A stretch of 47,233 nt of DNA from a virus: positions 1-47,233 of the IMG/VR virus record IMGVR_UViG_3300030688_000047. The stretch is one strand, 5' to 3'. Below, one piece after another: positions 8,589 through 17,343 of this stretch (positions are counted from its first letter, which is position 1; each line of letters starts with the position of its first letter). The notes beneath the pieces were generated by a model, which was not told where the DNA came from, searched no databases, and saw only the letters and a program-made list of their open reading frames with translations. A program made the position numbers and the translations under genes.

Positions 8589-9770
8589 CTAAATTAATGG
8601 TTCGTCGAGACTATCAAGAATAGACTGTATCATTTCTTCGGATAATTCGATATTTGATTTTAGTTTTAATCTTTCGTGAATTAACTTTGGTAATGTATCT
8701 GGAGTTGGAATTGGTCTATCTTTATTAATCTCTTTCATTTGATGTAACTTAAATTGATTATCTTTTTCTGTTTTATCTTTTTTATAAGTAAAGATAATAT
8801 TTGTGTAGTTTTGTTTTACATATCTTGTTAATATAGTTTTTACTTCTTTTGAATTATGAATAACTCTAACAAAACCATATACAGACCTATCCTTATAAAA
8901 CTTATCCATTCTTTTATCAAAGTCAGAAATGATATCATCAAGATCAGTTATGTTCATCATATTAAATGTTATATAAGGCATAGCATTTTTATTTTCTATA
9001 AACTTTGGAGTAAATCCATTTTCCATATCTAATATATAAAAGAATCCTTTGCGTTCTTCTTCATTATGAGCAAGTCTATCAAAAGATCCACTAAAGTATA
9101 CATTTTCATAAACAGACACAAGATGGATGTGTCCACATAACACTGCTTTCTTAACAAAATCCTTAAACTGCTCAGCAGAAAAAGTACACTTTGGTAATGA
9201 TATATTTTCTGGAAGAGCATGTGCAAAGTTGCCATGAACTGTCACATAGTCAACATGAGATACGTTATTAATAGATAGCAAATTCTTTACTTCTTCTATA
9301 ATAGCATAACTATCCTCATATGGTAAATCGTCAGGTATATAGATAAAAGATCTATTTAAACTATTGATGTTTTCATATGTTAATTTATCTATGTATTTTA
9401 AATCGTTTGTAAACTTGTGTTTATCATACAGTAATTTAAATAATGACATTTGATTTCTATCGTGAGAATATGTACCCCTCACAACACGAACAACAATACT
9501 TTCTTTATTACACCGATAAAGAAGATCAACTATAAAACCAAGAATGATATTTACACTAGGATTTAAATACAAAAGTGTATCTAGAAAATCACCATTGATC
9601 AAAAGAAGTTTTGTAGTTTCTTGTTTTAATAATGGAAATAAATACATATAAAGATTATCAATGATATATTGACTCGGTGTTTTATAATGTCCTAAATGAA
9701 CATCAGTTAAATTAATAATACCAAAATCAGTTGTCGTCTGGGACTTCCCATTCTGTGCTATCTTGTTCAT
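8589..9770 (-). CDS. SbcD/Mre11-like metallophosphoesterase (putative nuclease)
   Basis: 393 residues. Calcineurin-type phosphoesterase motifs occur in order: DVHLGH near residue 25 (DxH), INGDFLD (GD), RGTYSHDR in place of the usual GNHD, VHGNFAH, and LCGHIHL (GHxH). These bind two metal ions and cut phosphodiesters; SbcD/gp47 proteins pair with an SbcC-type ATPase in end processing. No SbcC partner is visible in the window. Asn of GNHD is replaced, but the His-Asp pair is kept. The called ATG overlaps the upstream gene by 44 nt and has a weak ribosome site, so the true start may be a little downstream at a non-ATG codon. Confidence 0.85.
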   Translation of the reverse strand: MNKIAQNGKSQTTTDFGIINLTDVHLGHYKTPSQYIIDNLYMYLFPLLKQETTKLLLINGDFLDTLLYLNPSVNIILGFIVDLLYRCNKESIVVRVVRGTYSHDRNQMSLFKLLYDKHKFTNDLKYIDKLTYENINSLNRSFIYIPDDLPYEDSYAIIEEVKNLLSINNVSHVDYVTVHGNFAHALPENISLPKCTFSAEQFKDFVKKAVLCGHIHLVSVYENVYFSGSFDRLAHNEEERKGFFYILDMENGFTPKFIENKNAMPYITFNMMNITDLDDIISDFDKRMDKFYKDRSVYGFVRVIHNSKEVKTILTRYVKQNYTNIIFTYKKDKTEKDNQFKLHQMKEINKDRPIPTPDTLPKLIHERLKLKSNIELSEEMIQSILDSLDEPLI

Positions 9771-10338
9771 TGATTTTTGTTTCTTCTATCTCTTTAGGAG
9801 GACCATTCTGAATAAAATCTCTAATAGACTTAATACAGTCCATAAATTCTTTCTGTGCTTCTTCAATCTCTATACCATCTACATTAAATTTTTTATCTAA
9901 AACTCTATATAAAACACCCCAAGCGGCACTTGAGTCTCTAGGAATCTGACTTGATGTTTTATTAACATATGCATTTAAACCAATTCTATCATTTCTACTT
10001 CTTTCGGCAGTATCTTTAGGGCGTCTAAATAATCTTGGTAATCTGAAAAGAACAAGATTGGGATCATTGTTATCAACAACATAAATCATTTCAAAGAAAT
10101 CTATTTTACGATCCATAAATTCTTCCACTAATTTTTTATATTTTTCATCTTCTCTATTACTATTGTTAGAATAAAAAATAGGCATAAACTTTTTAAACTG
10201 CATTAATGTAAAAGTATTATTCTTTTTTGAAATATCATCAAGGGTTTTTAAAGCAGTCTTACAAAAACTATTAATTTCATCTACAGCACTATGTCCACCG
10301 AGTTTCGCTAATAAATCTCTTGTAAAATCAAATGACAT
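9727..10338 (-). CDS. Unrecognised phage protein
   Basis: 203 residues, ATG with a GGGAG ribosome site. Mostly helical with a basic middle (RLPRLFRRPKDTAERSRNDR) and an acidic C-terminal tail. No family recognised. Its end overlaps the SbcD-like gene, suggesting coupled expression with it. Confidence 0.78.
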   Translation of the reverse strand: MSFDFTRDLLAKLGGHSAVDEINSFCKTALKTLDDISKKNNTFTLMQFKKFMPIFYSNNSNREDEKYKKLVEEFMDRKIDFFEMIYVVDNNDPNLVLFRLPRLFRRPKDTAERSRNDRIGLNAYVNKTSSQIPRDSSAAWGVLYRVLDKKFNVDGIEIEEAQKEFMDCIKSIRDFIQNGPPKEIEETKINEQDSTEWEVPDDN

Positions 10339-10350
10339 TTTAGTTCTCCC

Positions 10351-10743
10351 TTATGTGAATGACATGGTTATTTGATTATTGGTTATATTAACATTAGAAG
10401 TTAAACTATTCCATTGTCCATCTTCGATCCACATTATTTCAATAGTAATATCATAAAATCCAACTTTACTTGATGCATTATAAGTAACTTCAACTGTATA
10501 GTTATTTTCTCCAAATAATCTTGCCATAACATTCATTAGTTGTTTTTTAGTATTTGCTACATACTGATCAGGAGTATTTTCATATCGAGTTAATAAGTCA
10601 TGATTACTAATTAATAGATCTGGAAATAAGTCAGAAATACCCGCCTTCATACTAAAAAAATAATTCAACATATATGTTACTTTATCGGTACCGGTTTTTA
10701 ATAAACCAGTTGGTCCTAATGTTGGAATGACAATTGTTGCCAT
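10351..10743 (-). CDS. Small probable baseplate/virion protein
   Basis: 130 residues, ATG with AAGGATG upstream. The N-terminus (IPTLGPTGLLKTGTDKVTY) and a C-terminal half of alternating strands (VGFYDITIEIMWIED) recall the small GPW/gp25-type baseplate proteins in size and layout, but the diagnostic residues are not convincing. Lies between a probable structural gene and the DNA-processing genes. Confidence 0.7.
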   Translation of the reverse strand: MATIVIPTLGPTGLLKTGTDKVTYMLNYFFSMKAGISDLFPDLLISNHDLLTRYENTPDQYVANTKKQLMNVMARLFGENNYTVEVTYNASSKVGFYDITIEIMWIEDGQWNSLTSNVNITNNQITMSFT

Positions 10744-10760
10744 TTTCTACATCCTTGTAG

Positions 10761-10799
10761 TTTATAATGAGGATGGATTTTCACCCATCCCCATCATAA
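10761..10799. terminator. Hairpin terminator
   Basis: Long stem with two G-U pairs on the minus-strand transcript (half-site GGATGG), between the genes ending at 10804 and starting at 10743. Confidence 0.65.
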
Positions 10800-10803
10800 A
10801 ATT

Positions 10804-11415
10804 TTATCCTAAATCACAATCTGGATTTGTAGGATCTAACTTCATTACTCTAATAACAGTATCAACAAAATCACGAGTTCGTTCAATGGCATCTAATTCA
10901 CTTCTTGTTAATACAGGATCGTCACTATACCAAACATTTTTAAATGTAACAATTCCATTTTCATCCATGGCTTCCATAACATCATCAACTCTACCATTAT
11001 TAATTAATCTTCCATAAACATCTTCTTCATCAATATGTTCTGGATCAAATCCAAATCCACTAATTCTTCCTTGTTTTAATAGATTCAATACTGGCGCATA
11101 TGTAATAATAGGATGGAACATAATAGAAGGTGTATCTCTAAGATCATCTAATGTTTCTAACGGTTTGATATTATTTTCTTGTACATCGATAGTAGTCATG
11201 GCCTCATTGAACTTAACTTCAGACATACGAATATCACGAATGACTGTATCAACAAAGGATTTACGAATACTTGTAAAATCGTCTTGAATATTTCCAAAGA
11301 AGTTATTACTTTGAAATGAGTTATTGATCTTGTTAACAATGGCATCGTTTCCGCCACCACCTAAAAGATTACCAGCAAGAGGAAATGCACCTAACTGTGT
11401 CATAGTAAATGACAT
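10804..11415 (-). CDS. Unrecognised, probably structural protein
   Basis: 203 residues, ATG with an AGGAG ribosome site, 12 nt after the RNAP beta-prime exon 2. Gly-rich N-terminus (AGNLLGGGGNDAIVNK) with one FFG motif, then helical, with two segments sharing the phrase FVDTVIR (residues ~54 and ~185), perhaps a short internal repeat. No catalytic motif. Confidence 0.78.
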   Translation of the reverse strand: MSFTMTQLGAFPLAGNLLGGGGNDAIVNKINNSFQSNNFFGNIQDDFTSIRKSFVDTVIRDIRMSEVKFNEAMTTIDVQENNIKPLETLDDLRDTPSIMFHPIITYAPVLNLLKQGRISGFGFDPEHIDEEDVYGRLINNGRVDDVMEAMDENGIVTFKNVWYSDDPVLTRSELDAIERTRDFVDTVIRVMKLDPTNPDCDLG

Positions 11416-11427
11416 ATGGTTATACTC

Positions 11428-13271
11428 CTAATCAGAAGACAAGAATGCACTTAATGTAGACAGAACAGGATATGTCAAAGATACGCCAGATGCAATACCA
11501 AATGATTTTGTATTATGAATACGATTTGCTGGATGCAGAACACTGAACTTACGAGCAGCTTCATTTTCAAAGATAGGATTACCAGTCATCTCATCTCCGT
11601 CAAAGTCCGTTGTGTCCAGATATGTCGTTGAAGTTATCTCTCTCATATCCCGGTATGTTCTACCCGCCACATATCTTTATGTGGACCAGATCATATCTTT
11701 ACCCTGTCCAATTGGAGTAGGGTATCTCCTATTTCTTTCCCACTTGGGAGTCTACTGGGTGATAAACCCATGATCGTTGAACGTTCTTCATAGCACATCA
11801 TCCGATGTTCCGTAGAAGCTTCGCTGCGGACTTTCTCTATCATCATAGTTTTTACCATACCCAATTGATTAGATTGGCCACATCCTGTATATCTCATTTC
11901 TGAGGGATGTTTGGTATATGATGCTTAACGAGGTTTTCCCGCAATTAAGGAGAATTCTATCTTGAAATTACTTTCAAGTAGGCCAATTAACTTTGCATTC
12001 GGGTCCTTCGTAACATGACTAACAGGAACACCAATATTAATAGTATTATCATGTATGTTTGTTTTAAATTTAGTAATATACAAGAATTGAACACCGCCAC
12101 GTTTTAAACAAGGGTGTCTACAAAATGTCGTTGGTAATCCTTCAAATGGACTATCGTTAATAAGTTTAATAAATATATCATTGATATCTTTATCAAATTC
12201 AACCAAGGCGATACGTTGTCTAAGAACAGCATCTCCAGGAGCCATTTTGTAATCATCAATTAATCTACCAATAATGTGATCTTTATAAGTATTAACACCC
12301 ATAGACCATGGCAAGTACAAATGATCATATTTATCTTCATGTGGACAAATAACACCTCTAAAAGAAAAGTGTGTTCTAGTCCCTAAAATCTGACCTCTGA
12401 AAATAGATCTTTTTGCACCAATACGATCACTAATGATTTCATCGATATAACTGATATAAGATGAATAAACATCATAAATAGTTTTCAATAATGTTTTTAC
12501 TCGAACTGTTTCTCTATCTGAAATACATTGTAAATCAGTAGCAGCATTAAGGATAAGTTTAGATCCAGAATCAACAAATTGACGACCACCATGTGTTCCA
12601 TCGTTTGTAACAGAATGAACAACACTAGACAAAATAGGAAGCTTATTTGTAAAGACCAAATCTCTATTCTTTGCAATAACTTCTAAAATATCTTTCGTAA
12701 TTGGTTTCTTACTTGTAACACTATTGATACGTGCAAAGTAATCTATGATCTTATCAAAATTTTCATAGAAATAAACATAACCTTGTCCATCAATATGCAT
12801 TTCTAATTCAGGAGGTAATTGTGCATTAGGGTTTAAAATTGCTTCTAGGTACCCACTCTTTAACCAAGAATTTGTAAGAAGCTTATAAAACATAGGATGA
12901 AGTACTTTGATACCATGTGGAATAGATAACCAAGTTTTATGTTGAATTTTGTTATAAGCAGCGAAATCGTCAATAACTTCACTGTGACAAATATTACAAA
13001 TTTGTCCTTTATAATAATTACCAAAATAATGCCCACATTCACAAGATGCAATAAAACTCAAATCACCACTTCTTGAGAATAACATACGATTACGCTGTTG
13101 TGCATAATCTTTATTTCCTAAAGGAATTTCATTTAAACAAATAGCTTCTTTTGATCCAGCATATAATTCTTCTAAGTTACAAAAACCAACATGTCTAACG
13201 ATCTCTTTAGTAGACGTAGATGTAGATTCTAAATTTAAAATAGCATCAGGATTGAGTTTGTTAATATGCAT
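11428..13271 (-). CDS. RNA polymerase beta-prime subunit, N-terminal part, split by a group I intron
   Basis: Exon 1 runs from ATG 13271 (GAGGGG ribosome site 5 nt upstream; the more upstream TTG is not needed) to about 11990. It carries the zinc ribbon (CECGHYFG..CNICHSEV, ~residue 80), a counterpart of the R-rich RVDYSGRS region (GQILGTRTHFSFRGVI) and the approach to the active site (NIGVPVSHVTKDPNA). Exon 2 (from about 11610-11660 to 11428) carries TDFDGDEM, the catalytic Mg-binding loop of all multisubunit RNAPs, then ends at a normal stop. Like phiKZ-type polymerases, the subunit is split, and the C-terminal beta-prime part is not in this window. Without splicing the reading frame stops at 11925, so splicing is required. 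It is not clear whether this belongs to the virion or the non-virion polymerase. Confidence 0.9.
11610..11990 (-). ncRNA. Group I intron (no homing endonuclease) in the RNAP beta-prime gene
   Basis: Conserved core elements occur in order on the minus strand: AATTGCGGGAAAACC (P element, 11946-11932), GTCCGCAGCGA (Q; CCGC 11829-11826 pairs with GCGG 11942-11939 as P4), GTTCAACGATCAT (R, 11782-11770) and AAGATATGATCTGG (S, 11699-11686). GATCAT 11775-11770 pairs exactly with ATGATC 11694-11689 as P7. TGGGT/ACCCA at 11770-11756 is P8, and 11684-11667 is a perfect 7-bp P9 hairpin. CTTGAAA/TTTCAAG near 11980-11963 fits P2. Exact splice sites are uncertain; the 5' site lies between about 11993 and 11950 and the 3' site between about 11666 and 11608. 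Too small to encode a homing enzyme. Confidence 0.9.
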
Positions 13272-13299
13272 TTGATCCCCTCTGTATGTATGCAAAAAT

Positions 13300-13307
13300 G
13301 TAATATA
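13300..13307 (-). promoter_or_regulatory. Early-type promoter motif TATATTAC
   Basis: Exact octamer on the minus strand, 29 nt before the RNAP beta-prime ATG, in an A+T-only context. Same octamer and nearly the same spacing as at 6921-6928. Confidence 0.6.
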
Positions 13308-13375
13308 TATGTATATTATCTAAAGATAATATCATAATTTATAATTAACCTCAATTAAGAAAAATAAAAGAAATG

Positions 13376-13403
13376 ATGGTAGGGATCTTTCGACCCCTAC
13401 CAT
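13376..13403. terminator. Hairpin terminator
   Basis: A 9-bp perfect stem (ATGGTAGGG) with a 10-nt loop downstream of the abundant G+C-rich gene, followed on the minus strand by an A/T-rich run. Separates it from the RNAP gene. Confidence 0.8.
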
Positions 13404-13420
13404 ACATTCCAGAAACGAAC

Positions 13421-15007
13421 TTACAGGTACATGCCGCCGAGACCACCTTCGACAGTATTGGCACCCATGCTCAGACGAGCCTCGCTATAGCCCTTGGCCA
13501 TATCGATCAGCCAGTTGGTGTTACTGCTGCTGGTATTGCTGTTGGACTGCTTGATGGTCACGCCGTTGTTGATAGCATTGACCAGGGCCTGCACAAAAGA
13601 CGGCTTCAGGATGCTGACAATGTTGTACGACAGCGGAATGAACTTCGAATGCTTGGCGACAATCGAAGCCTGGTAATGCTGGTTCTCATAGACGTCCAGC
13701 AGGTTCGAGATTTCCTCAGCAGGATATCCCTTACCGCTGACCAGTGACATATAGTCGACGACGCGACTATCGGTCGGGCTGTCAGGGTAGTTGACGATGC
13801 CGGTGATGACCGTCGAAGCGACCGAAAAGATGTCGCTATTGCCATCATACGGCTTGCCCATAAAGTCACTGAAGGCATCGATGACCCGCTTGTTGTTGCC
13901 ATCGTCCATGAACAGCTTGAGCATGGACAGCGTCGGAACGCCAGGGATGTTATCGATAGCCAGAACAGGAGTCAAGCAGGCGATCTGGACGAACTGCTTA
14001 ACGTCGTCCATGTTGTCGCACGACATCAGTTCATTGCGGCTGTTGTCCAGAACATCCGGCATCAGGCGGCCGAGGTTCGGCTTTCCGCTTTCGAATGAAG
14101 TATAAGGCGACAGCCACAGACCATCATAGAGGAACTTCGACCCACCCAGGCCGATGGCGAGAGGAGCGAAGGCATTGATCGGCATGATCGAGAACACAGA
14201 AGAAATGTGCACGATCGGAGCCAGAACATGCGGAAGCTTTTCGCGAGCCAATGAGTTGTTCGGAGGATTGGTCCGAACGAAGCTGGTGTAGCCGCCGACG
14301 ACGAACAGCTGTTTCGGTTCCGTCGGTTCGTTGTTGGAGACCGACAGTTCGTCACGAACAGGAGAGCTGACAACGATGCCGTAGTCGAAACGCGGCTTGG
14401 TCACGAACGGCCAATGGCGATCGTAGTAGTTGTGGACTTCAGCCAACGACGTCGAGATCGTCAAGGTCGAACCCTTGAAGAAGCTGATCGACCCGTAGAC
14501 ATCCAGATTGCCAGGCTTGTTCGCCGAGAACGTAGACCGCAGATGGGCGATGATGGCGCCGACGCGAGTTTCGTTCTGGTAGTCTTCGGGAATGACGATG
14601 GCATTCTGAATGATGGTGCAATTCGCGAAATCAGCTTCGAGGCGCTTGCGAACGCTCGGGAAATAAGCGATGAACGCCTTGCGCTTGAATTCAAGAGTTC
14701 CGAACTGAACGCCCATGTCGGGGAACAGCAGAACATAGAACATGTTGTCGACCATCACCGCCAGAGTGTTGGACGGCTCAGGGATGCGAACGACCTTGGC
14801 GCCGGGGATTTCCTTTTCCATACGCTCGACGAACTTCGATAGCTGCGGGGACTGCGTCGAGAAGCTGTCAAATTCGGACAATGAACTGTGCAGGAGAGAA
14901 CGCTTCTTTTCCTGCTGAGAATTGCTGAAACCAGGAGCCTGCTTTTCGCCCTGCGGAGCCTTGGGAGAATCGCTTTCCTGAGTACCAAAACCGGAAACAC
15001 TAGACAT
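13421..15007 (-). CDS. Abundant G+C-rich phage protein, unrecognised (virion or compartment protein)
   Basis: 528 residues, ATG with an AAAGGGAC ribosome site. The first ~45 residues are Ser/Gln/Pro-rich and disordered; the rest is a mixed alpha/beta fold with segments such as VVGGYTSFVRTNPPNN. The C-terminus is Gly-rich (VEGGLGGMYL). The gene is G+C-rich with C/G-ending codons, one of four such islands in an A+T-rich genome, implying heavy translation. It has its own upstream region with a 5'-UTR hairpin and its own terminator. A weak resemblance (VGGY-x2-F followed by a VTH/VHI stretch) to the other G+C-rich minus-strand gene at 33734-35029 hints at distant paralogy. It could be a virion protein or another mass-produced protein such as a nuclear-shell type; sequence alone does not decide. 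Confidence 0.85.
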   Translation of the reverse strand: MSSVSGFGTQESDSPKAPQGEKQAPGFSNSQQEKKRSLLHSSLSEFDSFSTQSPQLSKFVERMEKEIPGAKVVRIPEPSNTLAVMVDNMFYVLLFPDMGVQFGTLEFKRKAFIAYFPSVRKRLEADFANCTIIQNAIVIPEDYQNETRVGAIIAHLRSTFSANKPGNLDVYGSISFFKGSTLTISTSLAEVHNYYDRHWPFVTKPRFDYGIVVSSPVRDELSVSNNEPTEPKQLFVVGGYTSFVRTNPPNNSLAREKLPHVLAPIVHISSVFSIMPINAFAPLAIGLGGSKFLYDGLWLSPYTSFESGKPNLGRLMPDVLDNSRNELMSCDNMDDVKQFVQIACLTPVLAIDNIPGVPTLSMLKLFMDDGNNKRVIDAFSDFMGKPYDGNSDIFSVASTVITGIVNYPDSPTDSRVVDYMSLVSGKGYPAEEISNLLDVYENQHYQASIVAKHSKFIPLSYNIVSILKPSFVQALVNAINNGVTIKQSNSNTSSSNTNWLIDMAKGYSEARLSMGANTVEGGLGGMYL

Positions 15008-15027
15008 TTTTTAGTCCCTTTTACTTG

Positions 15028-15049
15028 TGTTCCTCGTCGACAAGGAACA
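15028..15049 (-). promoter_or_regulatory. 5'-UTR hairpin upstream of the G+C-rich gene
   Basis: TGTTCCT and AGGAACA form a 7-bp stem about 20 nt before the start codon at 15007. The upstream gene is divergent, so this is not a terminator for it and most likely lies in the leader. A TATATTAT box (15067-15074) lies further upstream. Confidence 0.5.
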
Positions 15050-15203
15050 TGGTTATAACCAAATAAATAATATATGTTCACATTTCGTTTGAAAAATGCG
15101 ACATATATATCCCTCTAAGAAATCACCGATTTCTCGGCGAAGTCTCTACACAATATTATATTCACATTTATTTTTTTACAATAAAAGTATCATTTAAAAA
15201 TCT

Positions 15204-15213
15204 ATTATATGAT
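15204..15213 (+). promoter_or_regulatory. Late-type promoter motif ATTATATGAT
   Basis: Exactly 27 nt before ATG 15240. The identical 10-mer occurs exactly 27 nt before the ATG at 25735. It contains TATG, the short motif I recall for phiKZ late promoters. Confidence 0.5.
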
Positions 15214-15239
15214 TAACTCTTTTAGAGAGGAAATGGTTT

Positions 15240-16409
15240 ATGTTATTTCGATCTATGCAAACATATTTACCACATTTAAATGGAAAAGTATTTCCAAAAA
15301 CAAATATGTATATAAATAGTTTAAATGTAAGAAAGAATCTTATTTATAAAAGGTTTTTATATTCTAATAGTTTTGAAAGTGGTGCTATTAAACTTATAAA
15401 GAAAATCTTGTTAGATATGGATGTAGAGAATATGGTACTTAAAAGAAAAACTGATGTTTCTAGATACTTTGATGTTATGTTAAATGACAAAGATCAATTA
15501 GAAAGTATATTTGATATGAATGAAACAAATACTATTAGAATAAATAGTTTTGTGAGTTCTGACAAAGGTAGATGTAATGAATACATTATTCCAATCGAAA
15601 GTACAGATCCTTTACAAACATTACCATTTGAACAAGGATGGGATATGTGGAAACATATTCGTCCCGTTCGTATAATGGATATAAAGAGTAATGAGTTAAC
15701 TTTTAATACTTATCTAGATAAGATAATATTCAAAGAACAATGTCCTTCTCATATTGTTATTGGTATTGATGTTGTTGCTTTAGGTCTACAGTTTGTTAAT
15801 TATTTAAAGACCTTTAATCTACAGAAAACAGATGACAATGTTTCTAATTATATTCACAGATATGTATTATGTTTTATGTTAGATGATCTCATGAATAACT
15901 GGTTGATAAATCAGTACCAGTCATTACTAAGAGATGCTTATTTCAATGATAATTATGATTATACAAAAGAAGTTGCAAAAGATCAATTCTTTGGATTTAG
16001 AGGAAGTGAATATAATTTATTTATAGAAGAAATGGTTACAAATATAAAATTAGTAAAAGAGAAATCATTAAGAAGCGATATGTTTCTTAATAGTTTAAGA
16101 CTAGGAGATAGAGATTTTGTATCTTATATAAAACATATTTTAAAATATTGTTATATTAAAAACTTAAGACAATATAATTGGATGGAATTCTTAAGAGACT
16201 ATAGATACTTAGAGATCATTATGTATACATATTTTCTACAACGGGATACTGTACATAGCCAGAATTTAATGAAGGCTATGAATAGAGATATCCCTATTCT
16301 CATAGGTAATAAGTTCTGGTCAAATTGTAAAATAGAGAATACACGAAAATTGATAGAACATGAATTAACATTCAATATATTTACATTGATGAAAGATCAA
16401 GATGTATGA
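15240..16409 (+). CDS. Unrecognised phage protein
   Basis: 389 residues, ATG with a GAGAGG ribosome site. Largely helical, with many aromatic and basic residues (LKYCYIKNLRQYNWMEFLRD); no motif recognised. It is the only plus-strand gene between two long minus-strand blocks. Its coding end lies inside the perfect palindrome 16404-16437. Likely late-expressed given the TATG-type upstream motif; structural or assembly role is a guess. Confidence 0.82.
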   Translation: MLFRSMQTYLPHLNGKVFPKTNMYINSLNVRKNLIYKRFLYSNSFESGAIKLIKKILLDMDVENMVLKRKTDVSRYFDVMLNDKDQLESIFDMNETNTIRINSFVSSDKGRCNEYIIPIESTDPLQTLPFEQGWDMWKHIRPVRIMDIKSNELTFNTYLDKIIFKEQCPSHIVIGIDVVALGLQFVNYLKTFNLQKTDDNVSNYIHRYVLCFMLDDLMNNWLINQYQSLLRDAYFNDNYDYTKEVAKDQFFGFRGSEYNLFIEEMVTNIKLVKEKSLRSDMFLNSLRLGDRDFVSYIKHILKYCYIKNLRQYNWMEFLRDYRYLEIIMYTYFLQRDTVHSQNLMKAMNRDIPILIGNKFWSNCKIENTRKLIEHELTFNIFTLMKDQDV

Positions 16410-16437
16410 AGGGATGGCCTAGGCCATCCCTTCATAC
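16404..16437. terminator. Bidirectional palindromic terminator
   Basis: A 34-nt perfect palindrome (centre GGCCTAGGCC) lies between convergent genes, overlapping the stop region of the plus-strand gene and 2 nt from the minus-strand stop. Confidence 0.85.
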
Positions 16438-16438
16438 G

Positions 16439-16870
16439 CTAAATAGAGATAGTAAATCTCTTCACAGTATCTATCATTTGTTTTAACCAATTGTCATATT
16501 GTTCTAATGAAAAATAAAGGTCGCCTATTGATTTATTAAAGTTATTTGTTTCAGCATTATAAACAAATACGTAATCATTATCAGTGTTGTAATCATTAAC
16601 AAAACTATAAATAGATTTCGTTACTTCTGATACATCATATTTAAAATCACTAATAGATCTATTTACTGTTACGACTAATATAAATTTTTCTACAGTTTCT
16701 AATGTTAAAACTATGATATCATATTTGTCCGATGCTATAGGTCTGATAACTTTTAAGTTTTCAATACTATATTTTTTATCAATAATTCTACCAAAATTAA
16801 ATGTATAATAATTAAATTTATCTTTAGAAAGAACATCACCAAGAATATCAAATGTATCAAAGATAGCCAT
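16439..16870 (-). CDS. Small unrecognised protein, possible paralogue of its neighbour
   Basis: 143 residues; its ATG shares a base with the TAA of the upstream gene (TAATG), so translation is coupled. Alternating strand and helix, with a central KFILVVTVNRSISDFKYD segment that resembles the centre of the upstream protein. No motif. Being in the tail block suggests a small baseplate or chaperone role. Confidence 0.75.
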   Translation of the reverse strand: MAIFDTFDILGDVLSKDKFNYYTFNFGRIIDKKYSIENLKVIRPIASDKYDIIVLTLETVEKFILVVTVNRSISDFKYDVSEVTKSIYSFVNDYNTDNDYVFVYNAETNNFNKSIGDLYFSLEQYDNWLKQMIDTVKRFTISI

Positions 16871-17322
16871 TAATGTACCATAAAGTGTTTTCTGTGATAT
16901 AATGCATTATGTACTAAGAGATTATTCATATTTTGAATATGAATAGTATCGACAAATTCTTCAATATTCTTAAACTTATCAACAACAACAAAATAATGTA
17001 TACTTGTATCTATATTAGCATTCTTATAATCATTGATATTATTAAGAACTGTTGTGTACAACTCTGCATAATTATAACTGTTAGAGTTATTATTCATAAT
17101 GTAAACAGATGCTATATTTGGATCTATGCAATAATTTATAACAAGGATATACATTGAAATGTTCTTACCTTTATCTTTCTTAGACAATAAACAAGTTTGA
17201 TAGATCGGTGATTTTTTATTAATAGTTGTAAGTATCTCATTAATATCATCAATATAACCAGCTTTGTCTACTGTATTTAGTCGCATACAATTAATTAAAT
17301 ATTCTATAAAATCGTCCATCAT
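16870..17322 (-). CDS. Small unrecognised protein, possible paralogue of its neighbour
   Basis: 150 residues, ATG with a strong AGGGGGG ribosome site. Very Asn/Tyr/Ile-rich. The core (MYILVINYCIDPNIASVYIM ... DYKNANIDTSIHYFVVVD) parallels the next protein in length and order of strands. No motif recognised. Confidence 0.75.
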   Translation of the reverse strand: MMDDFIEYLINCMRLNTVDKAGYIDDINEILTTINKKSPIYQTCLLSKKDKGKNISMYILVINYCIDPNIASVYIMNNNSNSYNYAELYTTVLNNINDYKNANIDTSIHYFVVVDKFKNIEEFVDTIHIQNMNNLLVHNALYHRKHFMVH

Positions 17323-17343
17323 AAGACCCCCCTTTCTCGATTT

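Noticed and set aside
11691-11897. 68-codon ORF inside the intron
   Set aside because: Its sequence is the structured intron core (Q, R and S elements); no ribosome site and no endonuclease motif.
15008-15239. Divergent gap searched for tRNA or small RNA genes
   Set aside because: Only promoter-like A+T boxes and short hairpins (one near 15117-15135); no cloverleaf or T-loop sequence seen.
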